The position numbers were made by a program, and so were the translations under genes. Of a stretch of DNA of 64,000 bases, positions 10,871-23,534 are shown one piece after another. The DNA lies in contig CM059564.1 in NCBI GenBank assembly GCA_030386875.1, positions 41,002,075 to 41,066,074 of the forward strand. Direction: 5' to 3'. The notes below the pieces were generated by a model that had not been told where the DNA came from, did not search any database, and was given only the letters and a program-made list of their open reading frames with translations. Numbering within the stretch: position 1 is the stretch's first letter; the number at the start of each line of letters is the position of its first letter. Origin of the DNA: Morinoia aosen (taxonomy: Eukaryota; Arthropoda; Malacostraca; Amphipoda; Talitridae).

Positions 10871-13800
10871 TTCGGACAATCTTGTAAGTGGATTAGCAGT
10901 GTTTAGGAGCTCCGCTGAGGTGCTGCCCTCCTCTATTTTTATTAATAAACTCGGCTTGACCTTTCACGCCAAATTATTCCAAGAAAGCGGAGTAGGTAAA
11001 TCTTGCTATGAGCTGGAGTGTTGCACATGCGCATCGGAGGAGAAGTTCTGTTCCTGGCAGCTTTACAAACGCAGGTTTTCTGCTAATGCATAATCCAATG
11101 CTCTTCAAAAATTGTGGTTTTATTCCTTACACTAACGTGCAAGTTTATATAGTTTCTGTCTTTATTTCACTTGATGGCACACGATGGTAAAATGAAAGAT
11201 TCCACGTTCGTATGAAACTGTGGAAGCTGTTATTTTATAATTTTGTTTTTAGAGGGAACTGGTACGTTACAATGTCATAGTGACAGAAAAAACACTTCAA
11301 ACACATTGCAATGTATCCGAAGTTTATTACCGTTCATTCGAAATAACAGATATTTTTTCCCAATTCTCATAAAAATTTCAAGCAAATAATCTATACCCAA
11401 TATAAAATATTCCTCAAAAAATCGGCCCCTAGACAAATTTTATACAATTTTAAGATCTCGAAAACGCGTAAAAGTATTGATTCATCTTCTGTTGCTATAC
11501 CGTAGTGGTTCTTGAGAGGTCCTAGAGATAGAAAGGTACTTGTATGTTAAAGAATCTAGGTGCTCGATAAATAGAAAACTCTTGTGGTTTTGCTCTATAA
11601 GCATTGCGGAAGTATGACTTCATAGAGATTCATGAGCCGAGTGAGATGCAGTTTTTCCACCGAAGTGCTGGTGAGCCTGCCTCAGAGTTACGTTGGTACC
11701 TTCAATTTCAGGCTCGTACTTTTAACGGGATGTTTGAGTGAAGAGAACACTGCGCTCATTAGAGTGCGCCTCAATTCGTGGTAGGTTAAAACTTAAAAAA
11801 TGAAATGTCATTTGAATTAAGTTGAATTTATAATAACAATTAGAACCATTAACAACTGATCGATGGCAGTGGAATAATTCTGATAAAAGTATGTAATTTT
11901 TTCTAGCCCGTGTGTTATATTGTGTTGTAGTTTCTATTTTTGAGTGACATTCGTAATGTAAAGTGCATAATTTTTGTTCATGGATCCGCACTTCATTCTT
12001 GCACTAGTTTTTAAAATAGTCAACAGGAAAAATGATTAGGTCCGATTTAGTACTGAACGTTTTGATGATATTGCAATTGTAAAAAAGGATTGCATTATTT
12101 CCAAATTATTTCGAATGTTCAGCTTTTTTTAAACCGAATCCTCGTACTTTGTATTGTTCCTATCTCTGGTTAAATATAGAAAACAGAAAATACATGTTTT
12201 ATTATAAGTAAATGAAATTTACGACAAAATCTACAAAATTAAAAAAAAACTTCGGAAATTTTTTGAAAATTTTCATGAATTTCCATCAAAGATGTGATAA
12301 ATCAGAATTTTTGATCATAGGTAACATCAAAAGCAGCAATTGTTTGAGCAAGTGTAATAACCAAATTAATTGTTCGGGTTTTCGTTACCAAGAAAAATGT
12401 TCAGATCCAACCAGACTTCATCCGTGCCACATTTGTTAACACAGTTGACCTGCACCTCGCGTCGCCTCCCACTCAATTTAGCATGCCGAATTATGGAGAC
12501 ATATTAGACGCTTTAATATGTTCCCTGAAGTGATGGGGAGAGAGCAGCATAATTATGCGTCCGTGACATCTTAGGGTGCATAAAATTTGCCAAACAATGT
12601 ATACTTCGAGCTGAGATATTTTAAATTTATATTAACATCGACAATAGGATTTATTTGTTTTATATTTTAAATTAATGTGGTGTGTGACAATATGGTTTGG
12701 AATATTGTTTCAATTCCAATATAATACTGTTTCGATTCCTTTCATAAGAGAAGAATAAGACTCTTGAAAACAATGGAATTTTATTGGCTTGTTTAACGAT
12801 GATGTCTGACTGAGGGAGTTTTAATATTTCAACCATCCTTTTATCGTTCAAGAATAGGGGTTTTAGTTGAACAGACAAACATGAAGACACATTGAAGTCT
12901 TGTAAAAAACAATGCAACTACAATACACGATTTTCTATAAATTGAAACTTCCGGGTTACGCACTACAGAGAGTACTTGATTCAGAATAAAATGTAAGGAC
13001 GTCAGCTTCGTGGTCGTACGTCGGATAACTCTGCATCCACAGATGATAGCTTCATTTATTATAAAAGCTATCGATGTAAAATCAGATAGCAAATGAGCGG
13101 CTTACATAGCAATAAAGTGAAGCTTCACGCTCTGAAGTATCCTTCAAAACTAACAAAGTGTTTAATTAATTGATTTAACCACGAGTGTTTTACATTCTTT
13201 AGTCTAAGCAGCACGACCCAGATTCCATATTGTCTTCATTTTCAAGTCCTTGTGAGGAGACAGCAGTGGATAATTGTCAGTGTAACCTTCACAGCAAAAC
13301 TATCGCGGTTCTGCACTTTTGGAAAAAAATCATATTAATATCCGAAAATAGACGTCAGTGATGCGCTCACCATCGTAAAAATATTATCTCTACGGAATAA
13401 TTCGAGCCAAGCCTGAAATATATTCACTCCTCTCAACATATACAGTATAGCAACTCAGTCCCTATGATTATTTTTTATAATTGAACGATATCGCGTTTGA
13501 AAGCGATCACACTCTTCCCTCTGTGAGGGCATCAAAATGTACGAGAATTTTATCCATCGTTACCATTTATCAGGGAAGCCCTCGTTTGATCGTGACGCAA
13601 GACACGTCATCTAATTTGGTGCGGGAGAAACACAGCTTCTCTCGCGTAGGTGGTGGGTCAGACCGACGCGCTAATAGACACCAGATATCGCCGACTCACA
13701 ATTAGACCTCATGCGTATGTGGCATCAATTTAAACTGTGTAAGCCATCACTGAGGATACAGTGTGAAAAGCGCTGTGTGCGAGAAAATTTTGCGAGTTCT

Positions 13801-15621
13801 ATCGGGAAAGTCAATGTAGTGCTGAAAATAAAGTTTTAAGAAATTGGGGAGAAATTTTCGTCGTCGGCAACCACACAAATTGCAGACGTTTCCTTGTTTG
13901 ACATGCGTGATCACTGCACTTATTTTCATAACTGGGAATCAGGGACATTTTACTTGAGGACTCCTAAAAACAGTTGCGCTCGAATTAGAACTCATTTTTC
14001 AAAATTCAATGAAGTTTACATCCACAGTTGAGAGGGGCTTTCTAGCAAGAATATTATTAGAAAACTTAATAATGGATCTAGAATTCAAATATCGCAGCAA
14101 TATTTACAGAATAACACAACCAGAATCGGGATCGGGAGCGAACACAATTTGAGACCACGGAGCGCTAGTGAGACAAAGAAACGGCCGGCCGCTATCAGTT
14201 GCCAGCGGTTAAAACACTGTAGAAGTTGCCATAATTAATCTTATGTTCGATTAATGGGAGAAAGAGTAAGCCTTCCCTTTCTCTTCCTCAAGAAAAAATG
14301 CGAGGTAGCGCGTTTCGAGTCGTTCTATTAGGGTGGCCCGTGTGGGTTGAAGTCAAGTTGAAAGGCTTATTTACCACAAACGTGTACATAGGAACCAATA
14401 AGACCCTATAGATTTTAATTAAGAGTGACAGATACAGTAGTTTTGTGGGCCGAATGAGCAACGAGGCTTTTATGACAACTTATCAGAGGATGAACGAATT
14501 TTGAAGTAGCATGAATAATAATTTGGTGTGCAATGCACACACACATATGTGTTTAAAACTTATTTTTAGTTATGCGTATAAGACAAGGTATGTTAATATG
14601 AATATATTAATGAATATATATATAGACACACATAAACACCCTGTACATTAGTGAAAGAGGGGAATATATTTCGAAGTTGATACTTTGTTTAGTTTTCTTT
14701 ATTCGCATCGCCTTTCTTTGAATCCTTATATATCATACATTTGACTAATATTTTGAAATCAAAAAAGCTTGAAGCCAACTTTTGAATGCTGAATAGGTGA
14801 AGGCGTCGTATGCATCATTAGGGAAGGAATTCCAGAATTTGACGCTAGCAAACAGGGAACTGTTTTGAGGTTTAGCTTTTGAGCATTACGGGTCTACAGT
14901 ATAAGTTTCTTAATATTTCTCGTCAAGTAGTCAAGGTATTCAGTTTGAGGGTGAAGTTCAAAGTTCTTGCTGGTCTTTATTATTTTTTGCATAAAAACTT
15001 ACAAGAAAAAATCGATTGTAGTCGGAAAGTTTGAGAATTTTGAGGGTTTTGAAGGAATCATTGGTGTGGACTTAGTACGCTAAGGTGGAGATAGCTCTGA
15101 TAGCTTTTTATTCGGAGACAATATACTCTGTGAGCTTCATTTTTGTCCATACCATGCCAAGATTGAATGCTATGTTGCATAAACTGAAGAATCAATGTGA
15201 TGTTTTGGATATTCAGTACATCCTTCAGTGGGATGTGCGCCCCTTCGTGCAAATTGCGTTGAATTTGGGTAGTTTTGTGCGTATTTAACTGAAATGGTTA
15301 GCAAAAGTCAAACTTCTATCTAGTATCATACCCAAAAGTTTCTAAACGTCAGCTTCTTGAATTTTTTCGTGGCTTATCTTAGCGCTCGGCCGTAGCGTTT
15401 TTTTCTCATGGGAGAAAAGCAAATATTCAGTCTTGTGGACAGCTATGCATGATTCTATTTGATTCAAGCTTGAATGGCACACCTTTCAGGTCATCATTTG
15501 TTACGTAGGAGATTTTTATGCTGTGCTTGGGAAAAAATTCAAAGAAAATGATCTCTCGACCAAAAAAGGTATAAATTACATGAATGATGATTGTAATTTT
15601 GAAGCTCATTTGGATGATTTG
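10871..15621. other. Long unassigned AT-rich stretch
   Basis: About 4.7 kb without a supportable gene. A more balanced patch lies at 13480-13710, where a 74-codon plus-strand frame is not recognisable, and another at 14150-14330, which includes CGGCCGGCCG. A short AT microsatellite (TATATATATA) lies near 14618. Other short frames are scattered without splice-like or domain support. Confidence 0.55.
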
Positions 15622-17547
15622 AACGAGAATATCTCAGTGGAAAGTAATCTCATGGAAATGTGGATATCTCAGTTAAAAGTAATCTCACGCAAATGCGGAT
15701 ATCTCAGTTAAAAAAATCTCATGCGAATGCGGATATCTCAGTAAAGGAAACTCATGGGAATGCGGACATCTCAGTTAAAAGTAATCTCACGCAAATGAGA
15801 ATATCTCAGTCATAAGTAATCTCATGCGAATGAGAATATCTCAGTCATAAGTAATCTCACTCGAATGTGAATATCTCAGTCATAAGTAATCTCACTCGAA
15901 TGAGAATATCTCAGTCATAAGTAATCTCACTCGAATGAGAATATCTCAGTCATAAGTAATCTCACTCGAATGAGAATATCTCAGTCATAAGTAATCTCAC
16001 TCGAATGAGAATATCTCAGTCATAAGTAAATTCACGCAAATGAGAATATCTCAGTCATAAGTAATCTCATGCGAATGAGAATATCTCAGTCATAAGTAAT
16101 CTCACTCGAATGTGAATATCTCAGTCATAAGTAATCTCACTCGAATGAGAATATCTCAGTCATAAGTAATCTCACTCGAATGAGAATATCTCAGTCATAA
16201 GTAATCTCACTCGAATGAGAATATCTCAGTCATAAGTAATCTCACTCGAATGAGAATATCTCAGTCATAAGTAATCTCACGCGAATGAGAATATCTCAGT
16301 CATAAGTAGTCTCACTCGAATGAGAATATCTCAGTCATAAGTAATCTCACGCGAATGAGAATATCTCAGTCATAAGTAATCTCACTCGAATGAGAATATC
16401 TCAGTCATAAGTAATCTCACGCGAATGAGAATATCTCAGTCATAAGTAATCTCACTCGAATGAGAATATCTCAGTCATTAGTAATCTCACGCGAATGAGA
16501 ATATCTCAGTCATAAGTAATCTCACTCGAATGAGAATATCTCAGTCATAAGAAATCTCACGCGAATGAGAATATCTCAGTCATAAGAAATCTCACGCGAA
16601 TGAGAAAATCTTAGTCATAAGTAATCTCACGCGAATGAGAAAATCTTAGTCATAAGTAATCTCATTCGAATGAGAATATCTCAGTCATAAGTAATCTCAC
16701 GCGAATGAGAATATTTCAGTCATAAGTAATCTCACTCGAATGAGAATATCTCAGTCATAAGTAATCTCACTCGAATGAGAATATCTCAGTCATAAGTAAT
16801 CTCACGCGAATGAGAATATCTCAGTCATAAGTAGTCTCACTCGAATGAGAATATCTCAGTCATAAGTAATCTCACGCGAATGAGAATATCTCAGTCATAA
16901 GTAATCTCACTCGAATGAGAATATCTCAGTCATAAGTAATCTCACGCGAATGAGAATATCTCAGTCATAAGTAATCTCACTCGAATGAGAATATCTCAGT
17001 CATAAGTAATCTCACGCGAATGAGAATATCTCAGTCATAAGTAATCTCACTCGAATGAGAATATCTCAGTCATAAGAAATCTCACGCGAATGAGAATATC
17101 TCAGTCATAAGAAATCTCACGCGAATGAGAAAATCTTAGTCATAAGTAATCTCACGCGAATGAGAAAATCTTAGTCATAAGTAATCTCATTCGAATGAGA
17201 ATATCTCAGTCATAAGTAATCTCACGCGAATGAGAATATTTCAGTCAAAAGTAATCTCACTCGAATGAGAAAATCTCAGTCAAAGGTAATTTCACGCGAA
17301 TAAGAATATCTCAGTCAAAAGTAATCTCACTCGAATGAGAATATCTCAGTCAAAAATAATCTCAGGCGAATGAGAATATCTCAGTCAAAAGTAATCTCAC
17401 TCGAATGAGAATATCTCAGTCAAAAATAATCTCAGGCGAATGAGAATATCTCAGTCAAAAGTAATCTCACTCGAATGAGAATGTCTCAGTCAAAAATAAT
17501 CTCAGGCGACTGAGAATATCTCAGTCATAAGTAATCTCGCGCGAGTG
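15622..17547. repeat. 35-bp satellite array with nested higher-order repeats, about 55 copies
   Basis: The unit is 35 bp: AGTCATAAGTAATCTCAC, then TCGAA or GCGAA, then TGAGAATATCTC. Each unit holds TCTCA and TGAGA arms around a TCGA or GCGA centre, so it can fold into a short hairpin. Units alternate between TCGA and GCGA types. Rare variants recur at fixed distances: GCAAATGAGA, CATGCGAA and TGTGAA recur 245 bp (7 units) apart in the left part, and GTAGTCTCAC, AAATCTTAG and ATATTTCAG recur 525 bp (15 units) apart in the right part. Both edges are more diverged than the core, the left with AGTTAAAAG and the right with AGTCAAAA. No coding role is apparent. Confidence 0.97.
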
Positions 17548-19629
17548 GCAGGAAGGCCATAACCACCTGAACAAAAAACACTAAAGCTTGGATTTGATGA
17601 AAACAGCGTGCGTAAATTGCTAATAACTGTAAACTGACGTTATATTTCTTGGAGTTTTTGAGCGTGAGCGGCCTTTTTCAGCGTTGATCTATCTAACAAA
17701 CGAAATTTAGAATGAGCAAACAAAATTTTTGACTTTTTATAGTGAATCTAAGTATTTTGAAAGCTTGTGTCTCCTTTTACAGGTTTGTGAAGTGAGCAGT
17801 ATTAGATATTTTATCTATAAATGGCATAATTAATCGATTTTGCAACGAGGCTAATTAGTTCCCAGCTCACAGAGAAATCGAGGTAATGCTAGCGCTATAC
17901 GATAATTTAGGGTACGATTTAAAAGATTATTTCACTTATGTATTTAATTTAAAATTAGCTATGCGACCACTGGAAAAAGTAAAAGAAATTCTTTGACATG
18001 TACAGTGCTGTCATTATTCTTTGATTTACCTTATGAGCGAATTTGACTGCAACGTCCTAGAAATTCGATGCTAAAATCGCTGATATGTTAACAAATTTCA
18101 CTATCACAATGAATGCATTAAACAAAACGCACGACGTGCTCAAAGGGAGATCAAACAGCAGTATTATAAGATGTGCCCGTGGCTTGCTCAAGTTGCCAAG
18201 CACGTAGAGCCGCTATTTCAGGAGAAATTTAAACATTTGCACTGCATGTGCGGCTGTACTTTATGCCCGCCCCCTAACATAGAATTCATGACCTTCCCGT
18301 TGGTCTCACCCTGGCTGGGATGGAATGCTTAGCTACGGCCAACTTGCAATAAGATATTGCAAGCTTTGTACTTAGCTGTACAAACTTACTTCTGTATACA
18401 AGCCAATAGCGTTAGTTTATAAGGAATGACTTCTTCTGCATATGTGCAAGACATTTTTCATATAAACTAACGCTGTATTGACAAACATGCAAATCAAATG
18501 TGACAAATATGTGAGGTTGTGATCCGACTACTCAACCATGTTCTTATACACTCCCGTCATTAGTGAAGGAAATGAAGAATTATTCTTGAAATTCATATAC
18601 TGTCAATGATTTGATCAAAAATTGCCCTCAGTCAGACATTATGATTTAGAATTCCTGTTATAAGTATTACGGTAATATTCCGTAAACAAGTAAATAACCT
18701 GACTCTCAAAGAGTTTCTGCCCGAATTGTAAGGTTGACAAGTTTTATTACACAGAGACTCTATAATAAAATTCGTCACAATTTACCGGTGTAGCAAAGTG
18801 AAGAAAGTGAAAGAACGGAACACGAGAGTTAAAGTCATGTGCTTGAGTAGATAAAATTGCCAACACATGCTCATCAGTGCTTGCCATACGGGGCTTACTC
18901 ATCTAAACTTGACTTTTCTTTCATTGAACATTGATCTGTCCTTCAAACAGTGAAGTTTATAGGACTTTGCTCTCATTCAGCAAGCTGTTTGAATGTTCGT
19001 GCTGAGTTTTTGTCTTAGAAATCTTTGGACGCAGAAAAGACAAAACAATACTACGTTCACATCCTTTGATTACATTTGTAGTACAAGATGCGAAAGGAGC
19101 TCTAGCAGGAATTAGGTAGATTTAAAGCAGACATTTACGACGAAAATGATATTGCGTTAGCACATTAAAATCTCTCTCTGCTTAACGCTTACGAGCACGC
19201 TGTTACTTTAGCTCCCTAAGCATGTGTTCGAGCTAATTTGGGCATTGTTTATTGAGCTCAACGTTAATTTCGCAGTGCGCTCAAAAATGAAAATAAATTC
19301 TATTCTTCTATTCAAAATGTAGTGAAATAAAAACCTCGACTGTTTAACGGAGCCAAGTCTGGATGCATGTTTTACGCAAGATTTTTAGCGTGATCTTAGT
19401 TCCGCACTTGAGAATGGTTCACAATGCGGCGGCGATCAGCTCTGGTTTGGAGACAGGTCGATGACGGAGGTAGGGTCTCCACCCCCCGCCGGCTGCGCGC
19501 ATGGAAAGCATTTGAGGACCATTTTATAGGGCACTCAGGCTGCCTGGTAATCCAATATTATCCTCTGGACGTGCTGGAGTAGCCAGGTGTGCTTGAATTA
19601 CGTATCCTGTGTAGGACTTTGGGGATCCG
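17548..19629. other. Unassigned DNA between arrays
   Basis: No gene is supported. Patches with more balanced composition lie at 18160-18340 and 19390-19620. The rest is AT-rich with stops in all frames and no repeat that I recognise. Confidence 0.5.
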
Positions 19630-19884
19630 TCAAGACTCGATTTTGTAACAAATTACGCCTTCGTCCCGATGCCGTGAATTCTTCTAAGTTGCCAGGACTC
19701 GATTTTATAACAAATTATGCCTTCGTCACGATGCCGTGAATTCTTCTAGGTTGTCAAGACTCGATTTTATAACAAGTTACGCCTTCGTCACGATGCTGTG
19801 AATTCTTCTTGGTTGCCAATACTCGATTTTGTATCAAATTACGCCTTCGTCACGATGCTGCTGGCTGCGTGAATTCTTCCAAGT
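19630..19884. repeat. 62-bp tandem repeat, four copies
   Basis: Four copies start at ACTCGATTTT (19635, 19697, 19759, 19821), each spaced exactly 62 bases. Each continues with TAACAAATTA, CGCCTTCGTC, CGATGC and GTGAATTCTTCT. The fourth copy carries an insertion of about ten bases (CTGCTGGCTG) before GTGAATTCTTC. High identity and exact spacing suggest a fairly recent expansion. Confidence 0.95.
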
Positions 19885-20140
19885 GGACTTCCGCTGCCAA
19901 CTGTAAAGTTACGACGACATGAACTGTTCACAAGTCCGGCCATCACTCTTAAGTTCGTCGTGCTTCACTGATAGTCAATCAGGGGACTGCGTGGCAGTTT
20001 ATTCGATGGTTTGGATTCGTAAGTATTAGGATTTAGTACCGAAAACTTCACTGGAAAAACTAGATCATTTGATCCCGTTCGTAGTTCGAAAGGAGACGGG
20101 ATCTCCGCCTTAAATACATTTTAAGCGGGATCCCCGCTGT
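19885..20140. other. Unassigned spacer
   Basis: Short spacer between the 62-bp array and the SINE. Nothing in it is supportable. Confidence 0.5.
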
Positions 20141-20350
20141 GCTCGCCATAGCCGTGTGGCCAGGGGATCTGCCGCCGTGCGGCAGACCCGGGTTCGAGTC
20201 CCGGCGCTGGTGGCGATTTTCTCTGCTGGGTATAGGAGAAAAATTCCAAGCACCATACCCCACTCTAGACAGGTGTCTGAAATGGGTACCGGTCTTGACC
20301 GTGGGAAAGCGTCATGGCGTCCTGGCGTTAGATATAAGGCATTTGAAAAT
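20141..20350 (+). mobile_element. tRNA-derived SINE
   Basis: The head (20143-20216) is 74 bases and tRNA-like. TCGCCA (20143-20148) pairs perfectly with TGGCGA (20211-20216) as an acceptor stem. Box A is TAGCCGTGTGG (20149-20159). CTGCC and GGCAG (20169-20173, 20181-20185) form an anticodon-like stem. CCGGG-TTCGAGT-CCCGG (20188-20204) is an intact T arm containing box B, GGTTCGAGTCC (20191-20201). The variable region is only two bases and the D arm is weak, so this is a tRNA-like SINE promoter rather than a working tRNA gene. A non-tRNA body with GGGTACCGGTC follows. The 3' end is uncertain because no second copy or tail repeat is visible here. Transcription would be by RNA polymerase III, and mobility would need a LINE partner. 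Confidence 0.82.
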
Positions 20351-20893
20351 CCGATATATAAGGTGATATGTACCAGGCTTGATTGGAAATACAGCATCCG
20401 TAGATGCCTTCATTATTTTTTTAAGCAAACCAGCTTTATAATCGATGAAAAGAATCCCCATATCTAATACTAATCTTTTTTCAAATTTTGTTTTTGAATC
20501 GTTCCTTCTGCAGACATCGCTCTCGTAGACGTGGAAAAAATAAAAAAATGGATTTACGCGTGCGCTTTTCTTGCAAGAAATATCAAAATGATGCATCGCA
20601 AGTAAAATTTTGCCCCAAAATTTCCTTGAAATCTTAGTTCCACGCGCAAAGAGCCTAAAAATGTTGAATGAAATATAGTTGAGGCAATCTATCCTTTACA
20701 GAATGATAATAAAACTTCATAACAACATTCTTTTGCACAGGAAACGTTCCTCACTGGGATTTTTATTGAATGTATACCAAATAATGAAAATAGACATCTG
20801 GAATGTTGTAAGCATTTCTTGTTTGAAAATCGGTAGAATTTAAAGATTTCATCTCACTCAACAAAGTTATTATATTAATTTTGCGCACATTTT
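20351..20893. other. Unassigned AT-rich DNA
   Basis: No gene is supported. It may include the 3' part of the upstream SINE. Confidence 0.5.
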
Positions 20894-20972
20894 TCTGACC
20901 ACTGAACCACTCAAACCATTGGACCACTCTGACCACTGGACCACTCTGACCACTGGATCACTCTGACCATTC
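20894..20972. repeat. Short 18-bp tandem repeat
   Basis: About four imperfect units built from CTCTGACCACTGGACCA occur in a row. The left units are more diverged (CTGACCACTGAACCACTC). This small array lies 250 bases before the CAC-rich array. Confidence 0.85.
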
Positions 20973-21221
20973 AAGTATATCTTTGAACAATTTTGCTTCT
21001 GGGATTGCTAGAGTACGACGACTAGAGCATCGTTGACCTCAGTAGTTCTGAGAAGAGAAGCGCATACAGCAAGAGAATTTCAAAGTTTCTCCAATCATTG
21101 CTGAAGATTGAATGCAAAAGCTTAACTGATATCCGTATATCACGGCGTGAACGTAGAACAGCTTGAAAGTTAGAGTAGCATGAAGGCAGAGCAGCATGAT
21201 GGTAGAGCACTACGCCGTCAC
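20973..21221. other. Spacer before CAC-rich array
   Basis: No supported feature. Confidence 0.5.
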
Positions 21222-21820
21222 AGTACCCCACCATGCCACCATACCACTTCACGCTTCCACACCACCACACCACACCACCATACCACTTCACGCCACCACA
21301 CCACCACACCACGCCACCATACCACTTCACGCCTCCGCACCACCACACCACGCCACCACACCACCATATCACACTGCCACACCACCACACCACGCCACCA
21401 TTCCACTTCACGCCTCCACACCACCACACCACGCCACCATACCACTTCACGCCTCCACACCACCACACCATGCCACCACTCCACACTACAATACTATTCC
21501 ACCACAATACCACCAACACTATCATACTACCAAACCACATCACATTACTTCACAACACCATTACACCAACATCACCACCACGCTACACCACTCACACCAA
21601 CACACTACCACACCACCACACCAACACACCACCATATCACACTGCCACACCACCACACCATCCATATCCCACTGTCACACCTCCACACCACCATATCACA
21701 CCACCACACCACCATATCATACTGCCACACCACCACACCACCATATCACACTGCCACACCACCATATCACACTGCCACACCACCAAATCGCACAGCCACA
21801 CCATCACACCACACCACAGG
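21222..21820. repeat. CAC-rich minisatellite with almost no G on the plus strand
   Basis: About 600 bases of CCA, CAC and CACACCA words form a degenerate array. A 39-bp unit is clear in the left half: CGCCACCATACCACTTCACG, then CCTCCACACCACCACACCA. The right half has shorter, looser units around CATATCACACTGCCACACCA. G is rare on the plus strand, so the complement is rich in GG doublets. Open frames exist in three plus frames and on the minus strand and encode only His/Thr/Pro or Trp/Gly/Val repeats, as expected from composition. They are not genes. Confidence 0.95.
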
Positions 21821-21965
21821 AACGAGATGCCCACCACCACCCACAGTCGCTATGATGTCGGTGGCAGATGCTCTCATTAACACGGACTGCGCCGCCAATT
21901 AGAGCGCTCGAGCCACCGCCAATTATTTCTACCATTAAACTTGATCGTGCATAAATCGTCAATTT
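21821..21965. promoter_or_regulatory. Possible homeodomain-site cluster beside the CAC array
   Basis: A balanced segment carries CCGCCAATTA twice (21891-21901 region and 21916-21925 region), with CATTAA at 21875 and 21932 and CATAAATC near 21950. The two CCAATTA copies and the nearby ATTAA words resemble homeodomain sites. This is motif clustering only, without comparative support. Confidence 0.2.
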
Positions 21966-23228
21966 TCAGTTTTGTGTGCAAAAACAGAGCTCAAACTGCT
22001 GAATCGTTGATATAAATTGCAGATGGGGGAATGAAACTATTACGCAACTTTCGTTGAGTGTAGAGGCAGGACGACGATGAGCGTAAAAGCAACATGGTTG
22101 CAAATAGCTAAGTTGATAGGGCATCATTCATTGCAGCCTAACTTAATTATCTAATGAAAGCCTTCTAGAGCTTCATAAACATGCGATGGTCGCTTCAGGA
22201 GCCCCTCGGGCAGCTTTGTAGAACACTCTAATCCTCCCGCACTGGCGCGTTACATTATGTGTGAGGGTGAGAACAGCATCGAGATGCGTCTGCTAAATTT
22301 GTTGTATTTGTTGATTCGCTTTAATTAAAAGTACGTTTGCCTAAACAAATAAATTGAGTGCTCATTCAATTAGCTTCCATTATCCGACAAATTCCAGAGG
22401 TGAATATTGGATCTCACTAAGATTGAGCTCCTGAAGTGCCGCACGTTTAGTTCCTATGAAATATATTGAGTACTTAACTAGCCGTGGACATTTTCCACAG
22501 GTGTTCGCACTGTGTCCTGACAGTGATGAATGGCAGGGGAGACAAGTGTGCCAAGTCCCTCCTGAAAGAATATATATTCATGAAGTAGACCTTTTCTGCC
22601 ATTACGACTAGTTTAGGGTCGAAAATTACCATATGCAAGAGTCTAATAAGATACCAATGGTATCGATCACGTGCTTAAAATGCAGAATTAAATGCTGGAC
22701 GCTGAATTGTTAAAAGCTTCAAGACCTCATGCAGCGTTTTAAAATGCATCGAATACATTATACAGAGTATTCAATTACTAATGACGGATGGTAATATATT
22801 TCTAGATAATTTATATGTTCGGTCTTTTTAAAAGTTTACTTTCTAATTTCCTGGTAATAATTTTCTGAGCTTCACACACCTTGATGCAAATAATGTGGTT
22901 TAATCGACGTAGACAAGAAATGTCTGATATATGGTCTAGGTAAGAATTTTATTTTAAAATGAAGCAAGATATTTGTTTGAAGAATATAAAGCAGCGACAA
23001 TGTACGGACAATATCCAACATTTATCTAGAGTCAGTCGAAATGCTTCTCTTAATAGCCTCTTCGGAAAAATGATGAGTCAAATCAGACGCTAAACCTTCC
23101 TTAACAGTCTTCAGGCAGGCATTCTTCAGGTAATCTTTTTCTTTCCTATGAGAAACATCTGACGCTTTCAAGTACATTTATCACGAGAAAAAGGTCGGCT
23201 TCGTCGAATGAACACTATGTTCAGAAAG
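21966..23228. other. Unassigned AT-rich DNA
   Basis: I see no gene, RNA or repeat that I can support in this 1.2-kb stretch. Confidence 0.5.
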
Positions 23229-23311
23229 CTGGTTACGGTTGTAACCGCTCCTTCGTGAGCAACTGTACGCTGGTTACAGTTTTAACCGCTGCTTTGTGCG
23301 CAACTGTACGC
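23229..23311. repeat. 41-bp direct duplication
   Basis: Two copies start CTGGTTAC at 23229 and 23270 and run through AACCGCT, GCAACTGTACGCTG. Each contains GGTTAC facing GTAACC or a close variant, so a small hairpin is possible in the first copy. The duplication opens a 62-codon frame that shows no domain. Confidence 0.85.
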
Positions 23312-23380
23312 TGCACTTCAGCAGCGGTTTCAGTGGTGATGAAAAGACAAAAGTTATCCTTGTATTCACTTGGTTCAGTT
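23312..23380. other. Spacer
   Basis: No feature seen. Confidence 0.5.
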
Positions 23381-23534
23381 TTACTCGGAAGTTCAGGAAA
23401 AATGACTGAAATGAAAGTACAAGATCTAGAATTACAAATTTAAAAAACAATTTCTTAAGTTATGCAATAGTTGATATCGAAAGATTTGATTTTTAAGGTA
23501 GAGCCTGAATTAAATTTCATGCTATTATAGGTAG
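23381..23534 (+). repeat. Repeat R3, copy 1
   Basis: About 150 bases match 24590-24744. Landmarks are CTCGG-AGTT, GAAAAAT-ACT-AAAT, AAGATCTAGA, ATTTAAAAAA, TGCAATAGTTGATAT, TTTTAAGG and AAATTTCA-GCTATTATAG. The two copies lie 1.2 kb apart in the same orientation. They could be members of a dispersed family or remnants of a segmental duplication. No ends typical of a transposon are visible. Confidence 0.82.

Noticed and set aside
15622..17547. CRISPR-like array
   Set aside because: Units are contiguous with no unique spacers, the setting is animal DNA, and no cas-like gene is present. It is a satellite.
20143..20216. Functional tRNA gene
   Set aside because: The variable region is two bases, the D arm is weak and the base before the putative anticodon is C rather than T. 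A SINE head fits better.
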